From: UBA10646 sp046296295
GTDB lineage: Bacteria; Bacteroidota; Bacteroidia; Chitinophagales; Chitinophagaceae
NCBI GenBank assembly: GCA_046296295.1
Contig: JBKBLG010000017.1
Span: 1 to 64,000, forward strand
Reading direction: 5' to 3'
DNA length: 64,000 nt
Under the pieces are notes generated by a model. The model was not told the origin of the DNA. It saw only the letters and a list, made by a program, of their open reading frames with translations, and ran no database searches. Positions within the stretch are counted from its first letter, which is position 1, and each line of letters starts with the position of its first letter. Made by a program: the position numbers and the translations under genes. This document shows, one piece after another, positions 16,664 to 26,115 of this stretch.

Positions 16664-17767
16664 ATGCAACAAGGCAACCCTAATTTGCAACCCAAGGCAT
16701 CTACAAAAGATGACAATCAATTGTACTTAAAGGGGCGTGGTGCCCAAATAAATACAGACAATAAATTTTTAATACAATCACATGCTCGCATGCATGTTGA
16801 AGCTATTGACGATTGGGATATACCTAACAGCGCTACTACTTACATTACATCGCAAGCAAAATCGCTGGTGAACAAAGTAGAAAGCCCTGACGTGCAAATG
16901 TTTTATAGTATGAACCCTTACCAAGGTTGCGAACATGGTTGCATTTATTGCTATGCTCGTAATGCACATGAATACTGGGGTTACAGTGCTGGATTAGATT
17001 TTGAACGCAAGATAATTGTAAAGCAGAATGCTCCTACATTGTTACAGCAATTTTTAGCACATCCATCGTGGCAAGGTGTACCCATTAGTTTGAGTGGTAA
17101 TACCGATTGTTATCAACCGGCAGAACAAAAGTTTCAACTCACAAGGCAACTATTACAAGTATGCAGTAAATACAACCAACCAGTAGGTATTATCACTAAA
17201 AATGCAGGTATATTAAGAGATGTTGATTTGTTACAATCAATGGCACAACGCAAGCTAGTAAGTGTACTTGTATCTATCACTACATTTAATGAACCATTAC
17301 GTCGTGTAATGGAGCCACGCACTACCACTGCTGCGCAACGCTTGCGTGTAATTGAAACATTGAGTAAAGCCGGTGTTCGAATGGGCATTATGGCAGGCCC
17401 AATGATACCAGGCTTAAATGAACATGAGCTGCAACAAATACTACAATCGGCTAGTAATGCCGGGGCAGTGTTTAGTGCTTATACGTTTGTGCGTTTGAAT
17501 GGTGCTATTAAATTTTTATTTCATGATTGGCTCTATAAAAATTTTCCGGACCGAGCCGATAAAGTTTGGCATTTAATTGAATCGGGGCATGGTGGGAAGG
17601 TAAACGATAGCCGCTTTGGAACACGTATGAAAGGCGAGGGCCCCATTGGCAATTTAGTGCGTCAGCAGTTTATCAAATACAATCAACGGTACGGTCTTAA
17701 TCAAGAACGATGGGATTTAGATAGCACTCAATTTAAACGGCCTGGAGAGCAAATCAGCTTGTTTTAA
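16664..17767 (+). CDS. PA0069-family radical SAM protein
   Basis: A 367-residue radical SAM protein. The cluster cysteines are C89, C93 and C96 in GCEHGCIYCYAR (CX3CX2C). Downstream landmarks ISLSGNTDCYQP, GIITKNAGILRD, VMEPRTTTAAQRL and FGTRMKGEGPIG match the PA0069/Rv2578c family, which is related in its core to spore photoproduct lyase. No function is established for that family to my knowledge. The gene is the last of the three-gene unit divergent from umuDC, 4 bp after the 2H gene. Its stop TAA touches the stop of the convergent radical SAM gene at 17768, with no intervening base. Confidence 0.87.
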   Translation: MQQGNPNLQPKASTKDDNQLYLKGRGAQINTDNKFLIQSHARMHVEAIDDWDIPNSATTYITSQAKSLVNKVESPDVQMFYSMNPYQGCEHGCIYCYARNAHEYWGYSAGLDFERKIIVKQNAPTLLQQFLAHPSWQGVPISLSGNTDCYQPAEQKFQLTRQLLQVCSKYNQPVGIITKNAGILRDVDLLQSMAQRKLVSVLVSITTFNEPLRRVMEPRTTTAAQRLRVIETLSKAGVRMGIMAGPMIPGLNEHELQQILQSASNAGAVFSAYTFVRLNGAIKFLFHDWLYKNFPDRADKVWHLIESGHGGKVNDSRFGTRMKGEGPIGNLVRQQFIKYNQRYGLNQERWDLDSTQFKRPGEQISLF

Positions 17768-19969
17768 TTACAACCTTAATACACCAACTCGGTGTAACGT
17801 ACTCATGGGTTTTTTATCCCAAAACAATTCAAAATCGTATAATCCAAAGGCCTCGTAACTTTCTTTTACTTGTTGCAGTGTAGTAAGTTGTTCACTTACG
17901 TAAATGCTCCACTGTGGCAACTGCGTTATAAGCCACTCACCTTCTTCTTTAGTAAGCTGCACACTAACAACCGATCGCATTGTATGAAATTGTAGCTCCA
18001 TCATCTCCCAAGTATGCCCTTTTTTACGCTTGGTGAAAATGGTTGCTGTAGGCATATTACCAATGAAAACTACCTTTGCGTTAGGCTTAAACACAGGTAC
18101 AACATCGTTTAAAAGACAATCTTGTATATACGTTGGTGTAACGGTTGTTTTAGGAACTTTCAGACCATCGAACCAAGTATGTAATGGTTGATCAAACCCA
18201 ATACCATGCATATAATTCAATAGCGATTTTTTTAATCCATAGCCAAAACTATCATGATCGGCACCTGAGGGATCTATATGCTGTACATCGTTATCAGCAA
18301 AGGCAATAGCCACATCGGCAGCTTTATGTACACCAAATTTTTCTGGCGCTAGCCCAACAGGGCTATGAGCCGTCATAGCGAATTGATGCCAAAAAGCAGA
18401 TTGTAGAACACCTGCTTGAAACATTTGTCGGACCATTTCAAGTGAATCGATGGTTTCTTGTGCTGTTTGTGTTGGAAATCCATACATCAAATAGGCATGC
18501 ACCATAATACCTGCTTCTGTAAAATGCCGGTTCACTTGTGCCACTTGTGCAACAGTTATTCCTTTTTGTATTAAAGCAAGTAACCGATCACTTGCTACTT
18601 CTAAACCTCCTGATACACCAATACAGCCCGAAGTACGTAACAATAAGCAAAGGTCTCTTGTGAAACTTTTTTCAAAGCGAATGTTAGTCCACCAACTCAC
18701 CACCAAACGCCTACGAATAATTTCTAATGCAACTTCACGCATTAAAGCAGGAGGGGCTGCTTCGTCAACAAAATGAAAACCATTATTACCAGTTTGTGTA
18801 ACAAGCTGCTCCATACGATCTACAATAGTTTTAGCAGCTACAGGTTCATACAATCGAATATAATCGAGCGATACATCACAGAAAGTACACTTACCCCAAT
18901 AACATCCATGCGCCATGGTTAATTTATTCCATCTACCATTACTCCATAGGCTATGCATAGGGTTCAAAATTTCTATAGCCTGTAAGTAATCATATAACTT
19001 AAAATCGCTGTAATCGGGTGTACCAACTTCGGCTTGCTTATAATCTTTACAACTAGCATTGTTAATGTAAGCTAGCGCACCATCTTGTAATAAGTAAGTT
19101 CTTTTAAGTTCGTTAGCAGTAATTTGGTGGTTCAGATATAAGTATAAATTTTCAATGGGAGCTTCGCCATCATCAAGAGTAATAAAATCGTAGTAGTCAA
19201 ATACCCTTGCATCTTTCAAACTACGAAGTTCTGTATTTGCAAAGCCACCACCCATTGCTACTTTGATATTAGGATGGTGCTTTTTGATATACTGACCACA
19301 ACGAAGTGACGCAAATAAATTACCAGGAAAAGGTACTGATAAAGCTACTAACATTGGTTGAACCTGCTGCAAATACTGTTCGAGCAAATCTATCAAAATG
19401 CTATCCACCAGAGATAATGGCTGTTGCAACGCATCGTTCAATGCATCGAAGCTATTAGCACTTCTCCCCAAGCGTTCTGCATACCTACTGAAACCAAAAT
19501 GCGGATCGATACAGGCTTTAATATAATCACTAATATCTTCAAGATACATGGTAGCCAAGTATTTGGCTTTATCTTCAACACCCATTGTTCCGAAAGCCCA
19601 TTCTAAATCATCTATCTGTGCAAAACGGCTCGCTTCAGGTAAGAAATTTCGCCTTGCTATAAAGTGTGCCAAAGTTGGATTTTTCCCCTGCAAAAAAAGT
19701 ATAACATCATCAATCGTTTGTACATAAGCATCTCTCAAAGTATAAATGCGTTGTATATTTTCTTCATATTCATTTTCCCGTAAGGGCTTACTAAATATTT
19801 GTGCTAATCCTTTCTTACTAAATAATTGTAGTGTAACCTCTATACCCAAATCGGCTTGGAAACTAGTGATGCCCCTGGTATTTAAAAATCCTTTCAAATA
19901 CGCAGTTGCCGGATATGGCGTATTCAATTGTGTAAAAGGAGGCGTTATGAGAAGAATGCTTGCTAACAC
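17768..19969 (-). CDS. Large B12-binding-type radical SAM protein
   Basis: The open frame reaches a TTG at 20026 (752 residues), but no ATG exists near the N-terminus and a -7 box TACCTTTG lies inside the upstream part. A GTG at 19969 giving V-LASILLITPPFTQLNTPYP is my preferred start (about 733 residues). The N-terminal part has the cobalamin-binding-like pattern ILLITPPF ... VAMGGGFANTELRS without a DXHXXG motif. The radical SAM domain has HGCYWGKCTFCDVS, which is CX4CX2C rather than CX3CX2C. A GGLEVASDRLLALIQKG block follows. Reaction unknown. It is monocistronic and convergent, with zero gap, to the PA0069-type gene. Confidence 0.75.
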   Translation of the reverse strand: MLASILLITPPFTQLNTPYPATAYLKGFLNTRGITSFQADLGIEVTLQLFSKKGLAQIFSKPLRENEYEENIQRIYTLRDAYVQTIDDVILFLQGKNPTLAHFIARRNFLPEASRFAQIDDLEWAFGTMGVEDKAKYLATMYLEDISDYIKACIDPHFGFSRYAERLGRSANSFDALNDALQQPLSLVDSILIDLLEQYLQQVQPMLVALSVPFPGNLFASLRCGQYIKKHHPNIKVAMGGGFANTELRSLKDARVFDYYDFITLDDGEAPIENLYLYLNHQITANELKRTYLLQDGALAYINNASCKDYKQAEVGTPDYSDFKLYDYLQAIEILNPMHSLWSNGRWNKLTMAHGCYWGKCTFCDVSLDYIRLYEPVAAKTIVDRMEQLVTQTGNNGFHFVDEAAPPALMREVALEIIRRRLVVSWWTNIRFEKSFTRDLCLLLRTSGCIGVSGGLEVASDRLLALIQKGITVAQVAQVNRHFTEAGIMVHAYLMYGFPTQTAQETIDSLEMVRQMFQAGVLQSAFWHQFAMTAHSPVGLAPEKFGVHKAADVAIAFADNDVQHIDPSGADHDSFGYGLKKSLLNYMHGIGFDQPLHTWFDGLKVPKTTVTPTYIQDCLLNDVVPVFKPNAKVVFIGNMPTATIFTKRKKGHTWEMMELQFHTMRSVVSVQLTKEEGEWLITQLPQWSIYVSEQLTTLQQVKESYEAFGLYDFELFWDKKPMSTLHRVGVLRL
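17894..17906 (-). repeat. Zero-spacer variant inside the radical SAM gene
   Basis: ACTTACGTAAATG on +. Confidence 0.5.
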
Positions 19970-19984
19970 TACAAAATATTTGTG

Positions 19985-19992
19985 CAAAGGTA
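19985..19992 (-). promoter_or_regulatory. -7 box inside the annotated radical SAM frame
   Basis: Minus-strand TACCTTTG, 15 nt upstream of the GTG at 19969. It argues against the TTG start at 20026. Confidence 0.45.
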
Positions 19993-20533
19993 TTGCCAAG
20001 CTGCCATTGATTTTCTTTTTGTTCAAAACAGTGTTATTATTTGCAATAACAAAATTTTTGGTATTATCAAATCAACCAGTGCCACTGTGCAGTTTTAAAA
20101 AATATACATATTTTATTTAAATCAACATATACAAACAATGCGTGGCACCGTACTACTCTTTTACGAAGCAGTATATTGTAATGAAATATATTTTTTTATC
20201 ATTCAAAACAGTCTTATAAGTGCAGTTTTTTTCTTCCTTGTATGAAGTTCAATTTTAGTAATTATACCATACCGCAACAAAACAGCTATAATAAGTACTT
20301 ACGCAATAACAATTTTTACCACACTTGCAACAAGTAAGTATATACCATTGACTGCAACTATGGTGGTAATACAGACCCCACTTTTTTTTAGCTGCGACCT
20401 ATGTATTTTTAAACGATGAGTATTGAGGCATGATAACACAAAAACTAATTCCTCTAACCAATAATGTAATATCACTATACCCCAAGCCAGTAGGCATGTA
20501 ATATTAATAGCGAGGTGTATATTCAAGAAAGTG

Positions 20534-20547
20534 CCTTACGGCAAATG
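20534..20547 (-). repeat. Dispersed element, intergenic
   Basis: CCTTACGGCAAATG on +, in the long gene-free region. Confidence 0.85.
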
Positions 20548-20790
20548 AATACGCAGCTCACCTACACATTAGTGTTGCTGGTGCATTAATGCCTAATGCA
20601 CACTAAGGATATGGCTTACCAATAAGCGGTGTATTAGCATACATCATGCTGTAATACCTTTACCTTATGCTGTGGGGTTGATATAAGTTGCAGCATTTGT
20701 TTAAGCAATTTTGATATGCCTACCAACCTACTTGATCAGAAACCACAATTTTGCTTAGAAAAAAAATACTGAACGGCGAAGGTGAATACG

Positions 20791-20804
20791 CATTTACCGT
20801 AAGG
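20791..20804 (+). repeat. Dispersed element, exact, intergenic
   Basis: CATTTACCGTAAGG, 18 nt beyond the flavin reductase terminator stem. Confidence 0.92.
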
Positions 20805-20821
20805 TAGCTATGATAGCAAGT

Positions 20822-20850
20822 AAAATAGCAACAATAAATGTTGCTATTTT
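20822..20850 (-). terminator. Terminator of the flavin reductase gene
   Basis: Eleven-bp stem AAATAGCAACA/TGTTGCTATTT with a 5-nt loop, directly after the stop codon at 20852. Confidence 0.7.
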
Positions 20851-20851
20851 T

Positions 20852-21469
20852 TTAAGGTTTGGCGTATGCAAAACGTTGTAACAATTGTGTGGTATAATAC
20901 GCATCGTTACCCGAACTACTTACAGCACCAATACTCGCAACGTCAATAAATCCATCGGCTTGCAATGCATTGTGCGGCAACCAAATATTTTCAACACTAC
21001 CTATCACCAGAAAAGTACCATTATGTTGAATAGGAACGATTTCAACTAACTGTAATTGATACTGCAACATACTCTCTTGCACAAATGGCGCTATGCAGCC
21101 CTTACGGTAAATAGGTGTTAAGCCAACAGCATCAAATTCATCTACCTCAGATGGATATTTGGCACTTGTTTGATGTGCCTGCGCTACAAACGATGCATGA
21201 ATATGATTGATGGTGTACACACCAGTTGCTTCAATATTTGCCAAGGTATCGGGTGCTGCGGCTCGCGGACGATTGATATAACCTATTAAAGCAGGGTTAC
21301 TGCCTAAATGTACAATGCTACTGAAAACTGCAACATTGGGTACACCAGCAGTACTAATAGTTCCAATTAAACTAACAGGTTTAACACCTACCAAAGCATT
21401 GATAGCATTGGCTCTATAGAAACGATCCCAACTAGCAATGGTAGCTTTATCGATGTGCTGTAACTCCAT
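20852..21469 (-). CDS. Flavin reductase-like domain protein
   Basis: A 205-residue FMN-binding split-barrel protein of the flavin reductase family. Seen: PVSLIGTISTAGVPNVAVFSS (about 31-51), the conserved NRPRAAAPDTLANI segment near 66-79 and TGVYTINHI. Such proteins supply reduced flavin to partner monooxygenases or act on unknown substrates; no partner oxygenase is nearby. The gene stands alone with its own terminator, and is divergent from the S10 carboxypeptidase gene. One dispersed element (21100) is inside the gene, read as PIYRKG. Confidence 0.85.
   Translation of the reverse strand: MELQHIDKATIASWDRFYRANAINALVGVKPVSLIGTISTAGVPNVAVFSSIVHLGSNPALIGYINRPRAAAPDTLANIEATGVYTINHIHASFVAQAHQTSAKYPSEVDEFDAVGLTPIYRKGCIAPFVQESMLQYQLQLVEIVPIQHNGTFLVIGSVENIWLPHNALQADGFIDVASIGAVSSSGNDAYYTTQLLQRFAYAKP
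21100..21113 (-). repeat. Dispersed element inside the flavin reductase gene
   Basis: CCTTACGGTAAATA on +; gene strand frame I-Y-R-K. Confidence 0.85.
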
Positions 21470-21598
21470 GTAACAATAACATTATAAAGCACAAATAGTT
21501 GTAATTACCTAACGAACATAAAACTTCGCCGTAGGATTTTGATACATTATATTTCAGATGTTACAATTAATTATCTTACAAGCATATACAGACACTAT

Positions 21599-23098
21599 AT
21601 GAAACAATTAATATTTATTTTAACTTGTTGCTACGGCATACAAGTATGGGCACAACCTAATTTGGCAAAAACGACTGTTGAATCATTACCTACGGGTATT
21701 ACTGCCACAGTGAGTAAAGGAACCAATACAGTAGCAGGCAAAACAATTGCATATACTACGCATACAGGGTACTTAGATTTAAAAAATGATACTGGCAAAA
21801 CCATTGCAAAAGTATTTTTCACGTACTACAGAAAAGATGGAGAAGAAGCTGCAAAACGCCCTGTTACATTTGCCTTTAATGGTGGGCCGGGTTCATCATC
21901 GGTGTGGTTGCACATGGGTGCCTTAGGCCCCAAACGTGTAAAGCTTGAAAGTAATGGCACAGCAACAGCACCGCCCTACGATATTATAGACAATGAATAT
22001 AGTTGGCTTAATAAAAGCGACATGGTATTTATAGACCCTGTTGCAACGGGTTTTAGTAGAGCAGCAAGTGGCGAAAATCCCAAGCAATTTCATGGTTATG
22101 TAGAAGATGTGCAGAGTGTTGGAAATTTCATCAGAAGCTTCTTAAGTAAATACGAACGCTGGGGCTCACCTAAATTTTTAGCAGGCGAAAGTTATGGCAC
22201 CATTAGAGCTTCCGGCTTAGCAAAATTTTTACAAGACAGCTATCGGATTTATATCAATGGTATTTTCTTAATATCTCCTGTACTCAATTTCGGTACTAAC
22301 GATTACTATGTAGGCAACGATTTGCCGAGAGCATTATACCTACCATCGTACACTGCAGCCGCTTGGTACCATAAAAAATTAGCCCCTGAATTGCAGCAAA
22401 ATTTACAAAAAGCATTACAAGAAAGCGAAGCATTTGCGATGAATGAATATGCCCTTGCATTATTAAAAGGCGATTGGCTTACACCTGCAGAAAAAGAAAA
22501 AATAGCAGTAAAAATGAGCTATTACACAGGCTTAAGCAAAGCTTATATTCTACAAGCTAATTTGCGTGTTGAAGAAAATAGATTTTATAAAGAATTACGC
22601 AGAACGGATGGCTTAACCATTGGCAGGTTAGATGCCCGCTTTACTGGTAGAGATTTAGATGATGCTGGTGAAAACGTAAGCTACGACCCTTCTTTTACCA
22701 ATATTGATGGCCCTTTTACAAGTGCCATGAACGATTATTTTCATAAATACTTAAACTTTAAAGAAGAAAAGCCTTACAATATTTTTGGCAGTGTGTACCC
22801 TTGGAACTATAACAACGTTCAAAACCAGTTTTTAAATGTAGCAGAAAGTCTTCGCGATGCTATGCACAAAAACCCTGCACTTAAAGTGTATGTTGGAAGT
22901 GGTTATTACGATTTTGCAACACCTTATTTCACAGCTAAGTACGATGTAGCACACATGTTTTTACGCCCAGAATTACAAAGCAATGTGAAACACTATTTCT
23001 ACAATGCCGGACACATGTATTACATCAATATTCCAGATATGATACAGTTCAAAAAAGATGTTGATGCCTTCTTTGATTGGGCCTTAAGTACTAAATAA
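21599..23098 (+). CDS. Secreted S10 serine carboxypeptidase
   Basis: Peptidase of family S10. The ATG at 21599 gives the signal peptide MKQLIFILTCCYGIQVWAQ; an in-frame ATG 20 codons earlier would spoil it, so I reject it. The mature protein has GGPGSSSVWLHMGALGP (oxyanion region), the nucleophile Ser in GESYGT near residue 199, the Asp in SGYYDFATPY and the His in NAGHMYY, so the triad is complete. Expected length about 500 residues. It probably acts in the periplasm or outside the cell. It ends in a clear intrinsic terminator preceded by a dispersed element. Confidence 0.92.
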   Translation: MKQLIFILTCCYGIQVWAQPNLAKTTVESLPTGITATVSKGTNTVAGKTIAYTTHTGYLDLKNDTGKTIAKVFFTYYRKDGEEAAKRPVTFAFNGGPGSSSVWLHMGALGPKRVKLESNGTATAPPYDIIDNEYSWLNKSDMVFIDPVATGFSRAASGENPKQFHGYVEDVQSVGNFIRSFLSKYERWGSPKFLAGESYGTIRASGLAKFLQDSYRIYINGIFLISPVLNFGTNDYYVGNDLPRALYLPSYTAAAWYHKKLAPELQQNLQKALQESEAFAMNEYALALLKGDWLTPAEKEKIAVKMSYYTGLSKAYILQANLRVEENRFYKELRRTDGLTIGRLDARFTGRDLDDAGENVSYDPSFTNIDGPFTSAMNDYFHKYLNFKEEKPYNIFGSVYPWNYNNVQNQFLNVAESLRDAMHKNPALKVYVGSGYYDFATPYFTAKYDVAHMFLRPELQSNVKHYFYNAGHMYYINIPDMIQFKKDVDAFFDWALSTK

Positions 23099-23103
23099 TA
23101 ATA

Positions 23104-23117
23104 CCTTACGGTAAATG
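23104..23117 (-). repeat. Dispersed element, exact, between stop codon and terminator
   Basis: CCTTACGGTAAATG on +, 5 nt after the S10 stop and 3 nt before the terminator stem. Confidence 0.93.
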
Positions 23118-23120
23118 ACA

Positions 23121-23152
23121 ACAGCGATAGTAATTACTATCGCTGTTTTTTT
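23121..23152 (+). terminator. Terminator of the S10 peptidase gene
   Basis: Stem ACAGCGATAGT/ACTATCGCTGT followed by a run of T. Confidence 0.88.
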
Positions 23153-23202
23153 ATGGGTACTACTATAAGCTTTCGTAATCTTGCACCCTTTGCGAACAAT
23201 GT

Positions 23203-26031
23203 ATGGCAACAAAACTTAGAACTACCGCTGGCTTATTATTAGATATTAGAAAGCCAAACAATATTCAAATCAAAAAACTCTTGATTCAAGAGAATGCAAA
23301 AACATTTTCATTGAAATCAATTCCTCTACAACAAAGCAACTTAAAAACAGATTTCAAATATTTACCGCAAGGTGTATTTTATTACTTACAACAACTTACA
23401 CAAGAAAGTATTCAAATACACTTACAAACACTTCAAATTACCGATGAGCAAGCATTATTGTTAGCAAAGCAACGCTATGTTTTAAAAGGCTTACAACAAA
23501 TGCGACCCTTCTTGCATTTAATGCCGGTATATTACGAATTTATTGATCCGCTACTAATTACAACGAGTGAAGTAAAGCCTGCAGCTATTAGTACAATTGT
23601 GCCTCGCTTACATTTTGAAGTGGTTGAACCAACAATGGGTAAATACAGGTTGATACTTGGCTTACAAGTGGGTGAAAAAATATTCCCTGCTAATGACTTT
23701 TCTATTATAGGAGGTTTATTAAAAAGTAGAAATGAATTTTTTATTCCAGAACAAAAAGATATTGATGTATTGCTTCGGTATCCGAAAGGCTATTTTGAAG
23801 TACATGCTAACGATGCAGGCTTTTTAATTGAACATCATCTGTTACCACTCCAACAACACTATCAAGTTCAGGCAGATATACTTTTTGAAAAAATTCATAT
23901 TGATGTATTACCCACAGCAAGCATTAAACTGAGCGAACTAAACGATAGTTTTTTGATGATTACACCACAATTTAGTTATCAGCAATTTGAGCTACCTGAA
24001 AATGCATCTGATAGTTTTATTGTACAAGAAGCAACCACTCAATACATTATACATCGTAATAAAGCAACAGAACAACAACTATGGAATATAATTAAGGCTA
24101 CGCATAAAAGTTTCGCACAACAAGGAAGCCAAGGCTATTATTACCTTTCTTTTAAAGAGGCTGAAAAAAATCAATGGCTCGTTAAGTTTTATAGAACCAT
24201 GCAATCTGAAGGTATTGAAGTGAGTGGCTTCACACAGCTTCAACACTTTAAATACAACCCACATACACCCAACATTACATTAGAACGTATTAACAGTACG
24301 AATACTAATACTATTCAAATAACTGCTAGTGTACATTTTGGAACACAGGCAGTGGCACTAAATACATTACAAAAAGCATTTCAACATAAGGAACAATTAT
24401 TGCTGCTTGAAGATGGTACACTAGGCGTGCTTCCCGATAACTGGCAACAACAATATGGTTGGTTGTTTCTATTAGGTAACGTTCAAGATGATATTATCTC
24501 GTTACACCAAGGTCATTTTAGTTTGCTGGAGCAACTACCGTTACTCGCTAATAACAATACATCATTACATCAAATTGCTTGGCAACAATATTTAGCACAA
24601 CAACACCAGCCTATTCATTTACCGCAAGGCATACGAGCAACATTACGCCCATACCAAGAAGCCGGCTTCAGATGGATGTGTTTATTAGATAGTTGGAATT
24701 TAGGCGGTTGCCTGGCCGATGACATGGGCCTTGGTAAAACATTACAAACCATTTGTTTTCTACAATACTTGATACATACTTACCCGCAAGAACAACATTT
24801 AGTGGTATGCCCTACTTCACTGTTGTTTAATTGGGAGGCTGAGTTACAAAAATTTGCACCCGAAATTCGTTATAGTATTTATCATGGTAGCAATAGAAAT
24901 TGGCAGGTAAGCACTAGTAGTGAATATCATGTGATACTTACCACCTACGGCACTGTTCGCACAGATATTAATACACTACAACATAAAACTTGGGGTTATG
25001 TAATTGCCGATGAAAGCCATAGCATTAAAAATAAAAATGCTTTGGCTACAAAAGCTTTGTATGCTTTACAAAGCAGAAATCGCTTATTAATTAGTGGTAC
25101 GCCTATTCAAAATAATACCGACGAATTATACAGTCAGTTTCAGTGGGCACAACCGGGCTTATTGGGTACACCTACATTTTTCAAACAGCACTTTAGCATA
25201 CCAATCGATAAATTCAATGATACTAACAAAGCAAAACAATTAAAGAAAATATTACACCCATTCTTACTGCGAAGAACCAAACAACAAGTAGCTACCGATT
25301 TGCCAGCTAAAACAGAAAGTATATTATGGTGCCGTATGCATGCCGATCAGCAAGCAGTGTACGATGAAGTAAAAAACCGTTATCAGCAAAAGTTAACAAC
25401 ACAAATACAAACAGATGGCGTAGGAAAAAATACGATGTACATTTTAGAAGCATTAACTAGGCTACGCCAAATTTGTAATGCACCGCAACTTGTACCTGAA
25501 TATGCCGATGCTAGTTTTTCTTCTGCTAAAATAAACGCCTTACTACAAGAAGTACAACTGCATTGTCAACAGCATAAAGTGTTGGTATTTTCGCAATTCA
25601 CGGGTATGTTACAACGTATTGCCACTATGCTTACACAATACAATATACCTTTTTTATATTTAGATGGCAGCACTGCAGCACATACACGCATGCATTTGGT
25701 GCAGCAATTTCAGCAAACAAACGAAGAAAAAATATTTTTAATAAGTTTAAAAGCAGGTGGCGTAGGCTTAACACTAACAGCAGCCGATTATGTGTACCTG
25801 GTAGACCCATGGTGGAACCCCGCAGCAGAACAACAAGCTATTGATAGAACACATCGCATTGGGCAACAACAAAATGTTTTTGCTTACCGTATGATTTGTA
25901 AAGATAGTATTGAAGAAAAAATACTGCAACTACAACAACGTAAGCAACGTGTAGCCGATGAACTTATTACCGAAGATGCGGGCTTTATTAAGCAATTAAC
26001 TGCCGACGATATTGCTTTTTTATTTGCGTAA
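23203..26031 (+). CDS. SNF2-family DEAD/DEAH helicase
   Basis: Swi2/Snf2 ATPase of 942 residues, acting on nucleic acid-protein complexes. Helicase motifs: I DDMGLGKT near 504-511, Ia VVCPTSLLFNWEAEL, II DESH near 603, III LLISGTPIQNN, then in the second RecA-like lobe V ISLKAGGVGLTLTAADYV and VI QAIDRTHRIGQQQ. The first 450 residues are poorly conserved in bacteria and lack a recognisable SWIM zinc motif. Expected in the cytoplasm or on the nucleoid; the bacterial role is not established. Start ATG 23203 follows an imperfect -7 box (TAATCTTG, 23176-23183). Two dispersed elements lie inside it (23359, 24616). Confidence 0.92.
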   Translation: MATKLRTTAGLLLDIRKPNNIQIKKLLIQENAKTFSLKSIPLQQSNLKTDFKYLPQGVFYYLQQLTQESIQIHLQTLQITDEQALLLAKQRYVLKGLQQMRPFLHLMPVYYEFIDPLLITTSEVKPAAISTIVPRLHFEVVEPTMGKYRLILGLQVGEKIFPANDFSIIGGLLKSRNEFFIPEQKDIDVLLRYPKGYFEVHANDAGFLIEHHLLPLQQHYQVQADILFEKIHIDVLPTASIKLSELNDSFLMITPQFSYQQFELPENASDSFIVQEATTQYIIHRNKATEQQLWNIIKATHKSFAQQGSQGYYYLSFKEAEKNQWLVKFYRTMQSEGIEVSGFTQLQHFKYNPHTPNITLERINSTNTNTIQITASVHFGTQAVALNTLQKAFQHKEQLLLLEDGTLGVLPDNWQQQYGWLFLLGNVQDDIISLHQGHFSLLEQLPLLANNNTSLHQIAWQQYLAQQHQPIHLPQGIRATLRPYQEAGFRWMCLLDSWNLGGCLADDMGLGKTLQTICFLQYLIHTYPQEQHLVVCPTSLLFNWEAELQKFAPEIRYSIYHGSNRNWQVSTSSEYHVILTTYGTVRTDINTLQHKTWGYVIADESHSIKNKNALATKALYALQSRNRLLISGTPIQNNTDELYSQFQWAQPGLLGTPTFFKQHFSIPIDKFNDTNKAKQLKKILHPFLLRRTKQQVATDLPAKTESILWCRMHADQQAVYDEVKNRYQQKLTTQIQTDGVGKNTMYILEALTRLRQICNAPQLVPEYADASFSSAKINALLQEVQLHCQQHKVLVFSQFTGMLQRIATMLTQYNIPFLYLDGSTAAHTRMHLVQQFQQTNEEKIFLISLKAGGVGLTLTAADYVYLVDPWWNPAAEQQAIDRTHRIGQQQNVFAYRMICKDSIEEKILQLQQRKQRVADELITEDAGFIKQLTADDIAFLFA
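23359..23372 (+). repeat. Dispersed element inside the SNF2 gene
   Basis: TATTTACCGCAAGG; frame Y-L-P-Q-G, where the canonical T would make a TAA stop. Confidence 0.82.
24616..24629 (+). repeat. Dispersed element inside the SNF2 gene
   Basis: CATTTACCGCAAGG; frame H-L-P-Q-G with CAA instead of a TAA stop. Confidence 0.85.
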
Positions 26032-26046
26032 GCTACCGCTTTGAAT

Positions 26047-26079
26047 TATGATGGGGCGGCCGAAAGCCGCCCCATCATA
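26047..26079. terminator. GC-rich hairpin between convergent SNF2 and M14 genes
   Basis: Fourteen-bp stem TATGATGGGGCGGC/GCCGCCCCATCATA with loop CGAAA. No long U-tract on either side, but the position 15 nt after the SNF2 stop suggests a bidirectional terminator. Nearly the same stem recurs at 45251. Confidence 0.7.
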
Positions 26080-26100
26080 ATATTCCATTCCAATGCTATA

Positions 26101-26114
26101 CCTTACGGTAAATG
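26101..26114 (-). repeat. Dispersed element, exact, intergenic
   Basis: CCTTACGGTAAATG on +, one base after the M14 stop (gene on minus strand). Confidence 0.92.
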
Positions 26115-26115
26115 C

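Larger units (their letters stand above)
20027..20851. other. 825-bp region without a convincing gene
   Basis: A 75-residue hydrophobic minus-strand frame (20299-20526) is the only candidate and has no supporting motif or promoter. The region carries two dispersed elements (20534, 20791) and, at its right end, the terminator of the flavin reductase gene. It is strongly AT-rich with A/T runs near 20090-20110 and 20225. It may be a decayed gene region; I see no recognisable remnant. Confidence 0.5.

Noticed and set aside
19771..19785. CATTTTCCCGTAAGG in the radical SAM gene
   Set aside because: Has two central changes; listed here but left out of the count.
20299..20526. 75-residue hydrophobic minus-strand ORF in the gene-free region
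   Set aside because: No promoter box, no recognisable motif, and its start lies beside a dispersed element; chance ORFs of this size are common in AT-rich DNA.
21539..21598. Upstream ATG for the S10 peptidase
   Set aside because: It would put 20 polar residues in front of a clear signal peptide.
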